This document shows, one piece after another, positions 31,023-39,671 of a DNA stretch of 45,581 nucleotides. Source of the stretch: a virus; the IMG/VR virus record IMGVR_UViG_3300014913_000022, positions 1-45,581 of that record. One strand, 5' to 3'. Each line of letters begins with the position of its first letter. Positions within the stretch are counted from its first letter, which is position 1. The notes under the pieces are model-generated. The model was not told the origin of the DNA. It saw nothing but the letters and a program-made list of their open reading frames with translations, and searched no databases. A program made the translations under genes and the position numbers.

Positions 31023-31814
31023 ATGCCAGGGGGACGTGCATCAAAAAGTAGGGGCGATAGCTTCGAATACAGGGTTCGTAATTGGTTTAAAAAGATAGGG
31101 TGGGATTCTGAGAGAAATCCTTTATCAGGTGCTTCCGAGCAACTAAAAGTTCTTGTAGCAAAACACGATGTTAGAGCGTCGAAAAACGGTATCTTTTTGC
31201 AGGTTGAGTGCAAGAAGACAGCAGGAATTTCAACACATAAATTGCAGAGAATATGGTATGAAAAGATAGATTTTCGTAACGATGAATTTTTGGCGTTTGC
31301 ATTTGGAAGAAGTCCAATTTATTGTATTGTTCCACTTACTACTTATCAAACACTATTTCCTGACGCCCCCACAACTCCCAAATTTACTGCAAAAGGTCAA
31401 AAACAGTTCACATTTCATAGGAAATGGGTTGATGAAGAGGATCCTCTTGTCTTCTATTGGAAGACATATGATGAACTCTATGTAGCTACTCTATTAGAAA
31501 ATTGGATTGAAGCTATAGAAAATAGAGGGCCACTCGAGAATCTTATGCCAGTTGATACCATTAAGGGTGCAACAGATGCTAAATTGCTAACTGTGTGGTT
31601 TAAGAAGAATGAGGTTCGATTAACAAATGAAGAGAAGTGTTTATATTATGGTAAGTTACATAGACTAGAGCACGGGATTAAAGATCAACCCAACCACCAG
31701 TTTTTAGCAGAAGTACAATGGTGGCGCGACACATCAGGAGATTTTGTGATGCATTGTCCCCATTGTGATATGGATATTACTCAGGGTGATTTAGAAAAAA
31801 ATAGTGACGATTAA
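31023..31814 (+). CDS. Hjc-like Holliday junction resolvase/endonuclease
   Basis: PD-(D/E)XK nuclease of the archaeal Hjc type. The 263-aa protein has KSRGDSFEYRVRNWF (Glu15), VAKHDVRAS (Asp49) and FLQVECKKT (Glu62, Lys64), the three-part active site with the expected spacing. Archaeal Hjc is about 130 aa; here a long C-terminal half ends with a CPHC zinc half-site. It may resolve recombination or replication branches, beside SSB and RecA. A role as a nicking nuclease is the alternative. Confidence 0.82.
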   Translation: MPGGRASKSRGDSFEYRVRNWFKKIGWDSERNPLSGASEQLKVLVAKHDVRASKNGIFLQVECKKTAGISTHKLQRIWYEKIDFRNDEFLAFAFGRSPIYCIVPLTTYQTLFPDAPTTPKFTAKGQKQFTFHRKWVDEEDPLVFYWKTYDELYVATLLENWIEAIENRGPLENLMPVDTIKGATDAKLLTVWFKKNEVRLTNEEKCLYYGKLHRLEHGIKDQPNHQFLAEVQWWRDTSGDFVMHCPHCDMDITQGDLEKNSDD

Positions 31815-31863
31815 AGGAAAGTATCTATATGATGGAAAGATACTTATTAAAAGGAGCAAGACT

Positions 31864-32937
31864 ATGTCCGGATTAGATAATTTGATGAAAAAATTTAAGA
31901 AACAGTATGGTGATACGTCTGTTTTTAAGGGTGATGAGAAGGCAATTCTTGATATTGAAACTATTTCTTCAGGGAGCCTTGCTCTTGACGCTGCTCTCCT
32001 TACGGGAGGGCTTCCAAAGGGAAGAATAGTTCAAGTAGCAGGTCCCGAGTCGAGCGGTAAGACATTTCTGTGTATGTGTGCAATTGTTTCTGCTCAAAAA
32101 GAAGGCATTCAGTGTGTATTTGTAGATGGTGAACATACATTTGACGCCAAGTGGGCAACAGGACTTGGAATTGATGTTACAAAGTTAATTGTTACTCGTC
32201 CTGATTTTATTGAAGATGCATTGCAGCAAATTATGGAATTTGCTAAGACAGGCGAAGTAGGTATGATTGTGTGGGATAGTGTTCCTGCTCTACCAACAAA
32301 ACAAGAAGCTAGTAAGAAGATGGAAGATCCTATTGTTGGTGGTCACGCTAAGATTTTAACAAGAGCTCTTCGTCTTCTTACACCTATTTTTGATCACTCA
32401 GGCTGCATTGGATTATTTATCAATCAAATTCGTGAAAAGATTGGTGTGATGTTTGGTAGCCCCGAGACGACACCAGGTGGCCGTGCTCTTAAGCATGCGT
32501 GCTCAATTACACTCAAGGTTACCCGTGTTGGTGGTTCAATAATTAAAGATAGCCTAAAGCGTCCAATTGGACATAAAATTCGTGTTCGTGTTGAAAAAAA
32601 TAAGATCTCAACAGCACAAGGGATTACGGTTGAATTTTTGATTCGTTACGTACAAGGGATTGATAAAGTAGATGAAGCAGTAACGGTTGGTATTCAAACT
32701 GGTGCAATCAAGCGTGTCAATAAGTCTACATATTCAATTCTTGGACACGAGATTAGAGGAAAAGATAATATTGCTGAATATTTAGATAGTGATCCTACAA
32801 TCTTTGAGCGGCTACGCGAGAAGGTAATTGCAGCCATGAAAGAGGGTAAGGTTGATGATGATAGTGAAGACGATGAAAGTGAAGAAGATATTGAAGAAAC
32901 AGAAGAGGAAGATTTCCTCTCCATGGATGAGGAGTAA
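31864..32937 (+). CDS. recA: RecA recombinase
   Basis: RecA/UvsX-type strand exchange protein. The 357-aa protein starts at ATG 31864 with AAAAGGAGCAAG upstream; a longer start at 31804 overlaps the resolvase and adds residues unlike RecA. It has Walker A GPESSGKT (60-67), VDGEHTFDAKWATGLGID, Walker B in VGMIVWDSVPAL and the L2 region NQIREKIGVMFGSPETTPGG. The C terminus is very acidic, as in bacterial RecA. It looks like bacterial RecA rather than T4 UvsX. Confidence 0.95.
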   Translation: MSGLDNLMKKFKKQYGDTSVFKGDEKAILDIETISSGSLALDAALLTGGLPKGRIVQVAGPESSGKTFLCMCAIVSAQKEGIQCVFVDGEHTFDAKWATGLGIDVTKLIVTRPDFIEDALQQIMEFAKTGEVGMIVWDSVPALPTKQEASKKMEDPIVGGHAKILTRALRLLTPIFDHSGCIGLFINQIREKIGVMFGSPETTPGGRALKHACSITLKVTRVGGSIIKDSLKRPIGHKIRVRVEKNKISTAQGITVEFLIRYVQGIDKVDEAVTVGIQTGAIKRVNKSTYSILGHEIRGKDNIAEYLDSDPTIFERLREKVIAAMKEGKVDDDSEDDESEEDIEETEEEDFLSMDEE

Positions 32938-32940
32938 AAA

Positions 32941-33267
32941 ATGTTGATTTTATGTAATAAGTGTAACCAAACGACAGATTGTCGTTTACTCAAAGGCACA
33001 GAGACAGTAATGTGTTCAGGATGTGGCGAAGAAGTAACAAATGTTACACATTTTACTGTTGGTGCTCTTCAATCTAATCGTGATTATGTTGATACAAAAA
33101 CAGGTGAAGGATTTGCATTTCCTTGTCAAGGATGTGCGGTACGTAGGCCTGGAGTAGTTGACAGAAAAACCAATGCTGTTGTATGTTCAACATGCGGAGA
33201 GCAAATGAATGTTACAACTTTTATGGCAGAAACTATGAAAGCAATGAAGTTATTTAAAGGAGAGTAG
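32941..33267 (+). CDS. Double zinc-ribbon protein (108 aa)
   Basis: Two ribbons in a row: LCNKCNQ with MCSGCGEE, and PCQGCAVRRPG with VCSTCGEQ. The two halves look like an internal duplication, each followed by VT-F (NVTHF, NVTTF). No other domain. It lies between recA and the primase core with gaps of 3 bases. A nucleic-acid or protein-binding adaptor role is likely, not specific. Confidence 0.75.
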   Translation: MLILCNKCNQTTDCRLLKGTETVMCSGCGEEVTNVTHFTVGALQSNRDYVDTKTGEGFAFPCQGCAVRRPGVVDRKTNAVVCSTCGEQMNVTTFMAETMKAMKLFKGE

Positions 33268-33270
33268 TTC

Positions 33271-33996
33271 GTGGGAGTCTTCGAAGATGTTACAAAATAT
33301 TGTAAAAAATCACTTAATGATTATGCAATACGTTATCTTACTGAAGAAAGAGAGCTTACTCTTGAATCTATCAATGAATGGTCACTTGGCTATTCTCCAT
33401 TTGAACTTGAAGGTCTTGTAGATTGCACAGATGTACGAGATCTTGAAGCTCATAAGCTTGTTTTTAAAAAAGATGATTCTGACTACGGTAGTTTTGTACG
33501 GAATTGTGTTACGTTTCCCTTTATAGATCAGTATGGTAAGACTATCACGATGTCGTTTCGTCCTCTAATGAGTGCGGAAAAGATCAAAGAGAGAAAGCTT
33601 AAGAAATACTGGCATCCAGCATTTGAAAAAAATCGCTTTTTGTTTGGATTACATAAGGCGATACCATATATTAGAGAAGCAGATCAAGTAATTATTGGTG
33701 AAGGTCAATTCGACGTAATATTGGCTCATCAACACGGTATAAAAAACACAGTAGGAGTATGTGGAACAGCGCTAACCAATTGGCATACTTCGATATTAAC
33801 TCGTTACACATCGCGGATTATATTAGTATTTGATGGTGATGAAGCAGGAGAGAAGAGCAGAAAGAAGATTCAAGAAAGAGAGACGCCCAACGTAGAAATC
33901 AAAGGTGTCACTTTACCGTTAGGTGAAGATCTTGATTCGTATTTATGTAGCTTTGGAGCTGAGAGCTTTTTCGAGTTATTGTCGAAGGCCAATTGA
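33271..33996 (+). CDS. DnaG-type primase catalytic core (TOPRIM), stand-alone
   Basis: This is the RNA polymerase half of a bacterial-type primase. The 241-aa protein has the core entry TFPFIDQYGKTITMSFRP, the TOPRIM Glu at 144 in IGEGQFDVI, VGVCGTALT, and the acidic pair Asp188/Asp190 in VFDGDEAGEKS. It lacks the zinc domain and the helicase-binding domain. The zinc domain is a separate gene at 4207. The start is GTG with AAAGGAG upstream. It would lay primers for the Pol III-type replicase. Confidence 0.9.
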   Translation: MGVFEDVTKYCKKSLNDYAIRYLTEERELTLESINEWSLGYSPFELEGLVDCTDVRDLEAHKLVFKKDDSDYGSFVRNCVTFPFIDQYGKTITMSFRPLMSAEKIKERKLKKYWHPAFEKNRFLFGLHKAIPYIREADQVIIGEGQFDVILAHQHGIKNTVGVCGTALTNWHTSILTRYTSRIILVFDGDEAGEKSRKKIQERETPNVEIKGVTLPLGEDLDSYLCSFGAESFFELLSKAN

Positions 33997-34019
33997 GCGC
34001 TTCCTAGAGGAGGACGCAA

Positions 34020-34571
34020 GTGGTCAAGGAACCATATTTTGATCCGAATAATGATAGTGATTATTACGGTCAGTTTAAGTGGAAAGAAATAAATGTAGAT
34101 CCGCGTGACCTCGATGGTTTTGAGGCTCCAGATCAATCAAATACTGAAGAAGAAAGTATATTAAATGTAGCACGGAATCAGGCACGAAGGCTATTATTTG
34201 ACCGTCTACTTGAGCTTGTAGAGGTTTTCTTTACTGGACATCAGAAAAAAGTGTTCTTTTTGATGCGTCAAGGAAAAACTTATCAAGAAATAGCTGCTGT
34301 CTTAGGAGAGCAGTATTCCTCAGCCCGTTCTGGGTATACGTCAATTGCATATGCAATCAAAGGTATTAAATCAAAAACTCACAATAAACATCATGGTGGA
34401 ATAGAGCGTAAGTTGCGCAAGCTTTGTTTGCGTGATTCTGCCTGTCGTTCCATTCTTCAAGACCTTAAGAAGCTTGAACGTGATGATGTTGGAATTGCTC
34501 TTGAATATCTTAAGCGATTTGACGAATGGTATGAAAAATATGATCTCAACAGAGATAGAGACGCCTTGTAA
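34020..34571 (+). CDS. HTH protein, sigma-70 region 4-like
   Basis: The 183-aa protein has FTGHQKKVFFLMRQGKTYQE followed by IAAVLGEQYSSARSGYTSIA, a two-helix DNA-binding pattern like sigma region 4 (first helix, GKTYQEIA turn, recognition helix). The rest is basic and helical (HGGIERKLRKLCL). No regions 2 or 3 are visible, so it is not a complete sigma factor. It could direct middle or late transcription of the phage; the module after it starts with a 129-base gap. GTG start, GGAGGA upstream. Confidence 0.72.
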   Translation: MVKEPYFDPNNDSDYYGQFKWKEINVDPRDLDGFEAPDQSNTEEESILNVARNQARRLLFDRLLELVEVFFTGHQKKVFFLMRQGKTYQEIAAVLGEQYSSARSGYTSIAYAIKGIKSKTHNKHHGGIERKLRKLCLRDSACRSILQDLKKLERDDVGIALEYLKRFDEWYEKYDLNRDRDAL

Positions 34572-34635
34572 GTAAATATAAAATCTATATCTATCTCTGT
34601 ATTTCTATCGATATTTATCCATAAAAATGGAAAAG

Positions 34636-34660
34636 CATATGTACGTGCTATGTGCATATG
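34636..34660. other. Hairpin or palindromic site between the replication and late modules
   Basis: CATATGTAC (34636-34644) pairs with GTGCATATG (34652-34660) over 9 bp with one G-T pair, loop GTGCTAT. There is no T run, so it is not a terminator. The gap 34572-34700 is otherwise AT-rich, with repeated CTAT units (CTATATCTATCTCTG). It may be an operator, an mRNA-processing site or a promoter region for the next module. Confidence 0.45.
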
Positions 34661-34700
34661 GGTGGGAGCGTATTAACTCTGCATTTAAAAGGAGAATAGA

Positions 34701-35129
34701 ATGCCTAAAAGACCTGACTCTGAGTTGAATTTTGATCCATTGGATAAGCTTGTCAAAAAAGCTTCCGTTAAAAAGTTGACAGTTACGGCGGCCCTAAATA
34801 GTGGTAAGTTTGCCCAAATTGGATTTGGGATGTTTAGAGAAACAGACAATAATTCCATATGGCAGGTTGAAACTGGAACCGACGGAGTTGATTATATTTC
34901 TCGAATGGTAGAAAAGCCAACTGAAGTTATAGCAGAGTCCGAAGGTGAATGGACAGCTGTAGCTGATAGCGAGAAAGAGAATGTAACCCTAGCACATAAG
35001 GGTACTCCTATATGTAAGTTTGCCTCAAAGGACTATGGTTTTGACGCAAGCAATATTAAGCGGTTTGCACGCCTCGTTGTTGTTAAGGCACAAAATCCTG
35101 AGTTTATCCAGAAAATCCGCAACAAGTAG
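34701..35129 (+). CDS. Hypothetical 142-aa protein
   Basis: Unrecognised. Lys-rich N terminus (KLVKKASVKKLTVTAAL), then a beta-like middle (FAQIGFGMFRETDNNSIWQV) and FARLVVVKAQNP near the end. No membrane segment. First gene of the likely late module; SD is AAAGGAG. Possible small virion protein, only from position. Confidence 0.7.
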   Translation: MPKRPDSELNFDPLDKLVKKASVKKLTVTAALNSGKFAQIGFGMFRETDNNSIWQVETGTDGVDYISRMVEKPTEVIAESEGEWTAVADSEKENVTLAHKGTPICKFASKDYGFDASNIKRFARLVVVKAQNPEFIQKIRNK

Positions 35130-35137
35130 AAGAAAAT

Positions 35138-36703
35138 ATGACACTACGTAAAAAACTTATTGAGGTAGCTGATCAGCTTGACACTCTTGGTATGTACAAA
35201 GAGGCAGCAAAGATTGATCATTTTTTAAAGTATGCCGATATTTTATCTGAATTTGAGCGGCCTCTTTTAATGAAGATGGCGCGTATGTGGGTTATAATAA
35301 ATAAATCTCAGGGCAAGATAACTACCCCAGAAGCAAAAGATTACGAATTTCTTGATGGCACTCCTCTTAGAGGGATGACAATAGAAGATGCTTTGGTTAA
35401 ATATAAAAAACAAGGTGAAGTGATTGTTAAGCGCTTTACGTATAACTATGACAGAAAATGGATAGATACAGTCTTTGCAAAGTCTTATGAGACATTTTTG
35501 GAGTTAGTTAAAAATCTTTTCTCCGCAATTTCCGACGATTCCGACGAGAGCGTCACTATGAAAGAAGTAAATAGAATGTGTAGTAAGACAAATAATGCTT
35601 TTCGTCAACTACATATTAATGCCCACAAGGCTGAAAATTTTGATGAGCAGCGCGAAAAAGAGATGGTAGATATCAGGACTCACGTAGATAAGACAATAAG
35701 AGCCTTGAAGATAGCTGCTGAAAAGAAAGAAAAACAGAAGGTTGTTGATCTTTCAAGAGAATTAGAATATTACGTTGATAATAAAAAAGAAACGATAGAT
35801 GATCTTGTATTGATTGCTGTTTTAAATCCGATGGGAAATGTTGCCCCTGCTCTAACAAAAGACGAAGTAAGAAATATAAGGTCAGGTGATGAAGAAACAA
35901 CAAGACTTGTGTCGGAAACCAAAAAAATACAAAAAGAATTACAAGTATTCCAAGATTTTGAGCAGAAAACTGAGGAAAATCTCGGTAAATTTGAGAAAGA
36001 AGTTGCTAAATTTGCAGACTTTATGACAAACATTCTCATGCCAGAGCAAGATAAATTTCATAAAAGGTGGGAAGCGGTTGGCGAGGGAACTACGTATAAT
36101 AATGTAAAAGAAATATTGAAGAGTAGGCCAGTGAGAGATATTCCACAACCTCGTAATGCTCGTCATGTTAATATTGTTATTCAAACAGCAAGAAACGATC
36201 TCGAAGCCTTTCGTGCTTGGCATGCTGAATATAAAAGATTCCTCGATAGTAATACAAGATATGAAATTCCCTTTGCTATGTTTTTAAATTGGAAACAGTG
36301 CAAAACGAGTGCTAATGCGATGAAGAAATATAAGCAGTGGGTTACAAATATTCAATCTAGTGCTGAAAATGCTAAGGAACGATTTATAGAAAGTAAGGAA
36401 GAAAATCGGCAAAATAGGGCGAAGCAATTTGAAACCTACGAAGATTATATGTATAAATTGTTTGATGACCTGGGATTGGATGGCGAAGAGCTCGAGGGAA
36501 TGGACGAAGAGGATAGGTGGTCAGAAATCAACGAAGTATTATCTCTAGTTCAAGACGAGGCTATCTGGAATAAGTGGATTGAAAAATATTTAACATCCAC
36601 TCTTGAAGTGGTTAGAGTCTACGCCTTCTTTGATGCTACCAGTAGTATTACTTACGGTGATCTTATTGAGCAATTTAAAGAGGCTCTAAGGTATGAGGTC
36701 TAA
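35138..36703 (+). CDS. Long helical protein with N-terminal ADxLDxxG motif (521 aa)
   Basis: Unrecognised. The N terminus reads IEVADQLDTLGMYKEAAKID, the motif shared with several late-module proteins (see 43557 and 44463). The rest is largely alpha-helical and coiled coil (for example REKEMVDIRTHVDKTIRALK), rich in Glu, Lys and Arg, with Trp-rich pieces (MFLNWKQCK). No catalytic motif. Likely a virion or scaffold component, by inference. It overlaps the next gene by one base (TAATG). Confidence 0.75.
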   Translation: MTLRKKLIEVADQLDTLGMYKEAAKIDHFLKYADILSEFERPLLMKMARMWVIINKSQGKITTPEAKDYEFLDGTPLRGMTIEDALVKYKKQGEVIVKRFTYNYDRKWIDTVFAKSYETFLELVKNLFSAISDDSDESVTMKEVNRMCSKTNNAFRQLHINAHKAENFDEQREKEMVDIRTHVDKTIRALKIAAEKKEKQKVVDLSRELEYYVDNKKETIDDLVLIAVLNPMGNVAPALTKDEVRNIRSGDEETTRLVSETKKIQKELQVFQDFEQKTEENLGKFEKEVAKFADFMTNILMPEQDKFHKRWEAVGEGTTYNNVKEILKSRPVRDIPQPRNARHVNIVIQTARNDLEAFRAWHAEYKRFLDSNTRYEIPFAMFLNWKQCKTSANAMKKYKQWVTNIQSSAENAKERFIESKEENRQNRAKQFETYEDYMYKLFDDLGLDGEELEGMDEEDRWSEINEVLSLVQDEAIWNKWIEKYLTSTLEVVRVYAFFDATSSITYGDLIEQFKEALRYEV

Positions 36704-37968
36704 TGGTTAAATTTAACAAAAAAGCACAAGAAGCTCAGGAGCAAGAACAAGAAAAGGTTTCCATAGAATCTTTAAAGCTACTCAATGAGTTAGAAAAGGT
36801 AGAAAAGACTCTCGAAAAGATCCAAAAGAGAGATCTTTTACCACTTATTAAAGCTGGAGAAGTTGTTAATGAGAGGCTTAAGAAAGAAGTATATGAGAAA
36901 GAAAAAGAAAGATTAAGAGAAGAAACTCAAGTCACCGAGACCGAGACTGAGCAAACAAATATTTTTACAAATACTCCAGAGAATTTTGAGCGTGATATTG
37001 AGCCAAACAAACCAGGCGAGAATCTTCAGGATGTAACAGATTTATCCGATTGGGAAGTTGAAGTAGGACATCTTCTTAAGGCTCAAGAGCAAGTACAACA
37101 ACTCAGAGAGTTTATAGGAAATGCTCGTAACGTTGCAGATAAATTGGTAAACCCCTTTCCTGGTGTTAAGAGTTTGTGGGAAAAGTTTAAAAATTGGTTT
37201 CATGGTTCATACTTAGGACTTAGTCATAGGGTTACTGACAAAGAGAGTCAAGAGAAAAAAATTGATCAGCTAATTAATGACTTGGAAGGTAAAGGTACGG
37301 GACAGAAGCAGATCAATGAGTATGAAAAGCTGAAAAGAAAATTAAAAGAAAAAGGTACTCTTCATCATACTGATCAACAGAGATTTGAACAGCTCAAAAG
37401 ATTCTTCTTTGAGACTGAAGCACAATACAAAGGTAAAATGGTTTACAGCATAGATGAGCTTAGTGAGTCTATGAGAGAGTTAGCACAAAAAACCAAAATA
37501 GTTGATATAGTTCTGCAAAAAGAAGTGGGCGACAAGCTAGAAAATATTGCCGAGCAGGCAGAAAAAGTGGCGCCAAAAGTTAAACCAGGACATTTACGTA
37601 TGAGTCCTGATAGTGAAGAAAAGAAAAAATTTACTGAAGAGAGACAAAAGAAATATGAAGAAATATTCGGTAGTAGAGATGCCGAGTTTTTTAGAGAGAG
37701 TTATAGTTTTCTTGAAGAGATTTTTGAGTCTCTCGGATTTTTTAATGCCTCAGTAGCTCAGAAGCTTAATAGCTGGAGAAAGAGTTTTGAGACTAAAGAG
37801 TCGCCTGACGTTAACGAAGAGATACTAGATTTTCAAGGGATAGAAAAACAACAAGAACTTAATATATTACAGCGACGCGTTGCTGAGCAGAGAAAGCAAC
37901 AGCGTCGACGCAAAGTAAGACAAATTATGGCTTCTAGGACTTCGGGAGATAGTCCTAAACAACATTAA
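36703..37968 (+). CDS. Coiled-coil protein (421 aa)
   Basis: Unrecognised. Almost entirely charged helices (EQEKVSIESLKLLNELEKVE), a short hydrophobic piece near FPGVKSLWEKFKNWFHGSYL, then more coils and a Lys/Arg/Gln-rich end (EQRKQQRRRKVRQIMAS). No Cys. Such proteins are often tail-length or scaffold components. The basic end suggests nucleic-acid contact. Translationally coupled to the gene before it. Confidence 0.72.
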   Translation: MVKFNKKAQEAQEQEQEKVSIESLKLLNELEKVEKTLEKIQKRDLLPLIKAGEVVNERLKKEVYEKEKERLREETQVTETETEQTNIFTNTPENFERDIEPNKPGENLQDVTDLSDWEVEVGHLLKAQEQVQQLREFIGNARNVADKLVNPFPGVKSLWEKFKNWFHGSYLGLSHRVTDKESQEKKIDQLINDLEGKGTGQKQINEYEKLKRKLKEKGTLHHTDQQRFEQLKRFFFETEAQYKGKMVYSIDELSESMRELAQKTKIVDIVLQKEVGDKLENIAEQAEKVAPKVKPGHLRMSPDSEEKKKFTEERQKKYEEIFGSRDAEFFRESYSFLEEIFESLGFFNASVAQKLNSWRKSFETKESPDVNEEILDFQGIEKQQELNILQRRVAEQRKQQRRRKVRQIMASRTSGDSPKQH

Positions 37969-37987
37969 CCTTACGGGAGGATTTAGA

Positions 37988-39661
37988 ATGTCCGACAATG
38001 AATTTGACAAGATCAAAAAGATCAAGCAAATGGCGGACCTAGTACTGCTTCACGAAGATCAAAAGTTCAACGTAGCAGATTTAGCTGGGCGCTTTGCAAG
38101 TGTGGAAGACAAATATCGCCATGATATGGTGATACGCAATGTGGGTGGCGCTATTGAAATAATGGCAAAACGCAATCCAGACCTGATGGTTTCTGCAGGA
38201 GAGATCAGCGCAATGTATAATCATTTTAGCGGTCTTCAGCCAGACAATCAATTTAAGCAGGCAATGGGAGATCTACTCTCTGGTCAGTCTGTTGAGTCAA
38301 ACAGGGTAGCAGAAGAAGAGTTTGTAGTTAAAAATCGCCAAACCTTTACAGATGGCGTCCGGGATTTGCAGGCAGCACAAGCGGAGATTGAGATAGATGA
38401 AGATGAAGCTGCACTTGATGAGCCCGTCCCTATTATAGGGATTCAGAGATTTGATCCAGAAGAGTTACGAGCAAACACGAGACATGACAAAAAGCTGATT
38501 GCAGAGGGTGCCAAGTTAGTAGCTACTCAACTTCAATCTTTAGGATGTCAAGGAGCCAAGGCACAACTCAAGTATGCTGTTTCAAAATGTCTACTTTATC
38601 TTGCCTCTTTCCCAGTTCCACAAGGACATGTTTATGTTAATATTCCTATTGAGGTTACAGAAGATAAAGAACTTCAAATTCCTAGTGTCATTGCAGATCG
38701 AGCAGGTCGTAAGTTGTATGCATTCAGTAATGATGGAGTTAATGAGCTGCTTTATACTGAAATGGAAGCACGCGAAAATGCACAAGTTGAAGCAGCAGAT
38801 GCGATTCGACAAAATATCACAACAGCGGACAGGTCTCCGCGATCAGAAGATATAGAAGTAGATGAAACAGAAGCTTATGTGGCAGATCAATCTCCCGTTA
38901 AGATGCCCGAAGAGCTTGTTGACATAGAGGCTGTTTTACAAAATGCAGTTTCTCGCAAGGAATCTGGTTATACTCAAGAAGCTATAAATAGTAGTCGCAC
39001 CGTTGTGGCTAGCGAGCTTGCAAAGCTCGGATATAAGAATATTGACATTCGTTTTGCAGGAGATAATGAGCAGGGCATGCAGTTTGATGCTACGCTATTA
39101 ACTATCAAAGGAAAAATGGACATAACTGTTCCCGTACAGCTCGTCCAAGGCAATATTCTTTTCCCAACTAAATTTGCAGCAGATGATGGTGAGATTCACG
39201 AACTAAATAGCCAAGAAATCACCAGTCTCCTAGAAAAACCAGAAGTAGTTGATCCAGTTCGCTATAGTGCTTCTCTTGTTGATATGTCTTACAATTCTCT
39301 GCGTAAGATTGTTCATAGTGCTGTTTTTGATAGGAAGCTTAACATTGCTCAAGAAGCTTTGGCTTTAATTAAAGATAAATTTGGAGCAGATCACCACAAC
39401 AATGCAGTAGCTGATTTTGATATGTGGCTCAAAGAAGCAGGTCAAGATTATAGTAAGCGCTGCAATGGATGTCCGTTCTATCGTGTAGCTGGTGCTAAAA
39501 ATTCTACCCATTCAAAGGATTGGTGTGGATTGCTTAATGAGGGATGCAATAATGTTGTCAAGAAGGCAAATGTATGTACTCGTTCAACAATCAATTGGGA
39601 TTCAGTTCGCGACGATTCATATAAAGGGATTATAACCGGTCACGATATTAGATTATCTTAA
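37988..39661 (+). CDS. 557-aa protein with two similar beta-rich domains and a Cys-rich end
   Basis: Unrecognised. Two copies of a domain can be aligned by eye: one near residues 175-255 (VATQLQSLGCQGAKAQLKYA ... YVNIPIEVTEDKEL ... NDGVNELL) and one near 345-420 (VASELAKLGYKNIDIRFAGD ... DITVPVQLVQGNIL ... SQEITSLL). The last 60 residues hold six Cys (CNGCPFY, DWCGLLNEGCNN, NVCTRS), probably a metal site. An acidic linker (EIEIDEDEAALDEP) lies before the first copy. Possibly a virion protein. SD is GGGAGG. Confidence 0.75.
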   Translation: MSDNEFDKIKKIKQMADLVLLHEDQKFNVADLAGRFASVEDKYRHDMVIRNVGGAIEIMAKRNPDLMVSAGEISAMYNHFSGLQPDNQFKQAMGDLLSGQSVESNRVAEEEFVVKNRQTFTDGVRDLQAAQAEIEIDEDEAALDEPVPIIGIQRFDPEELRANTRHDKKLIAEGAKLVATQLQSLGCQGAKAQLKYAVSKCLLYLASFPVPQGHVYVNIPIEVTEDKELQIPSVIADRAGRKLYAFSNDGVNELLYTEMEARENAQVEAADAIRQNITTADRSPRSEDIEVDETEAYVADQSPVKMPEELVDIEAVLQNAVSRKESGYTQEAINSSRTVVASELAKLGYKNIDIRFAGDNEQGMQFDATLLTIKGKMDITVPVQLVQGNILFPTKFAADDGEIHELNSQEITSLLEKPEVVDPVRYSASLVDMSYNSLRKIVHSAVFDRKLNIAQEALALIKDKFGADHHNNAVADFDMWLKEAGQDYSKRCNGCPFYRVAGAKNSTHSKDWCGLLNEGCNNVVKKANVCTRSTINWDSVRDDSYKGIITGHDIRLS

Positions 39662-39671
39662 GGAGGTTCCA

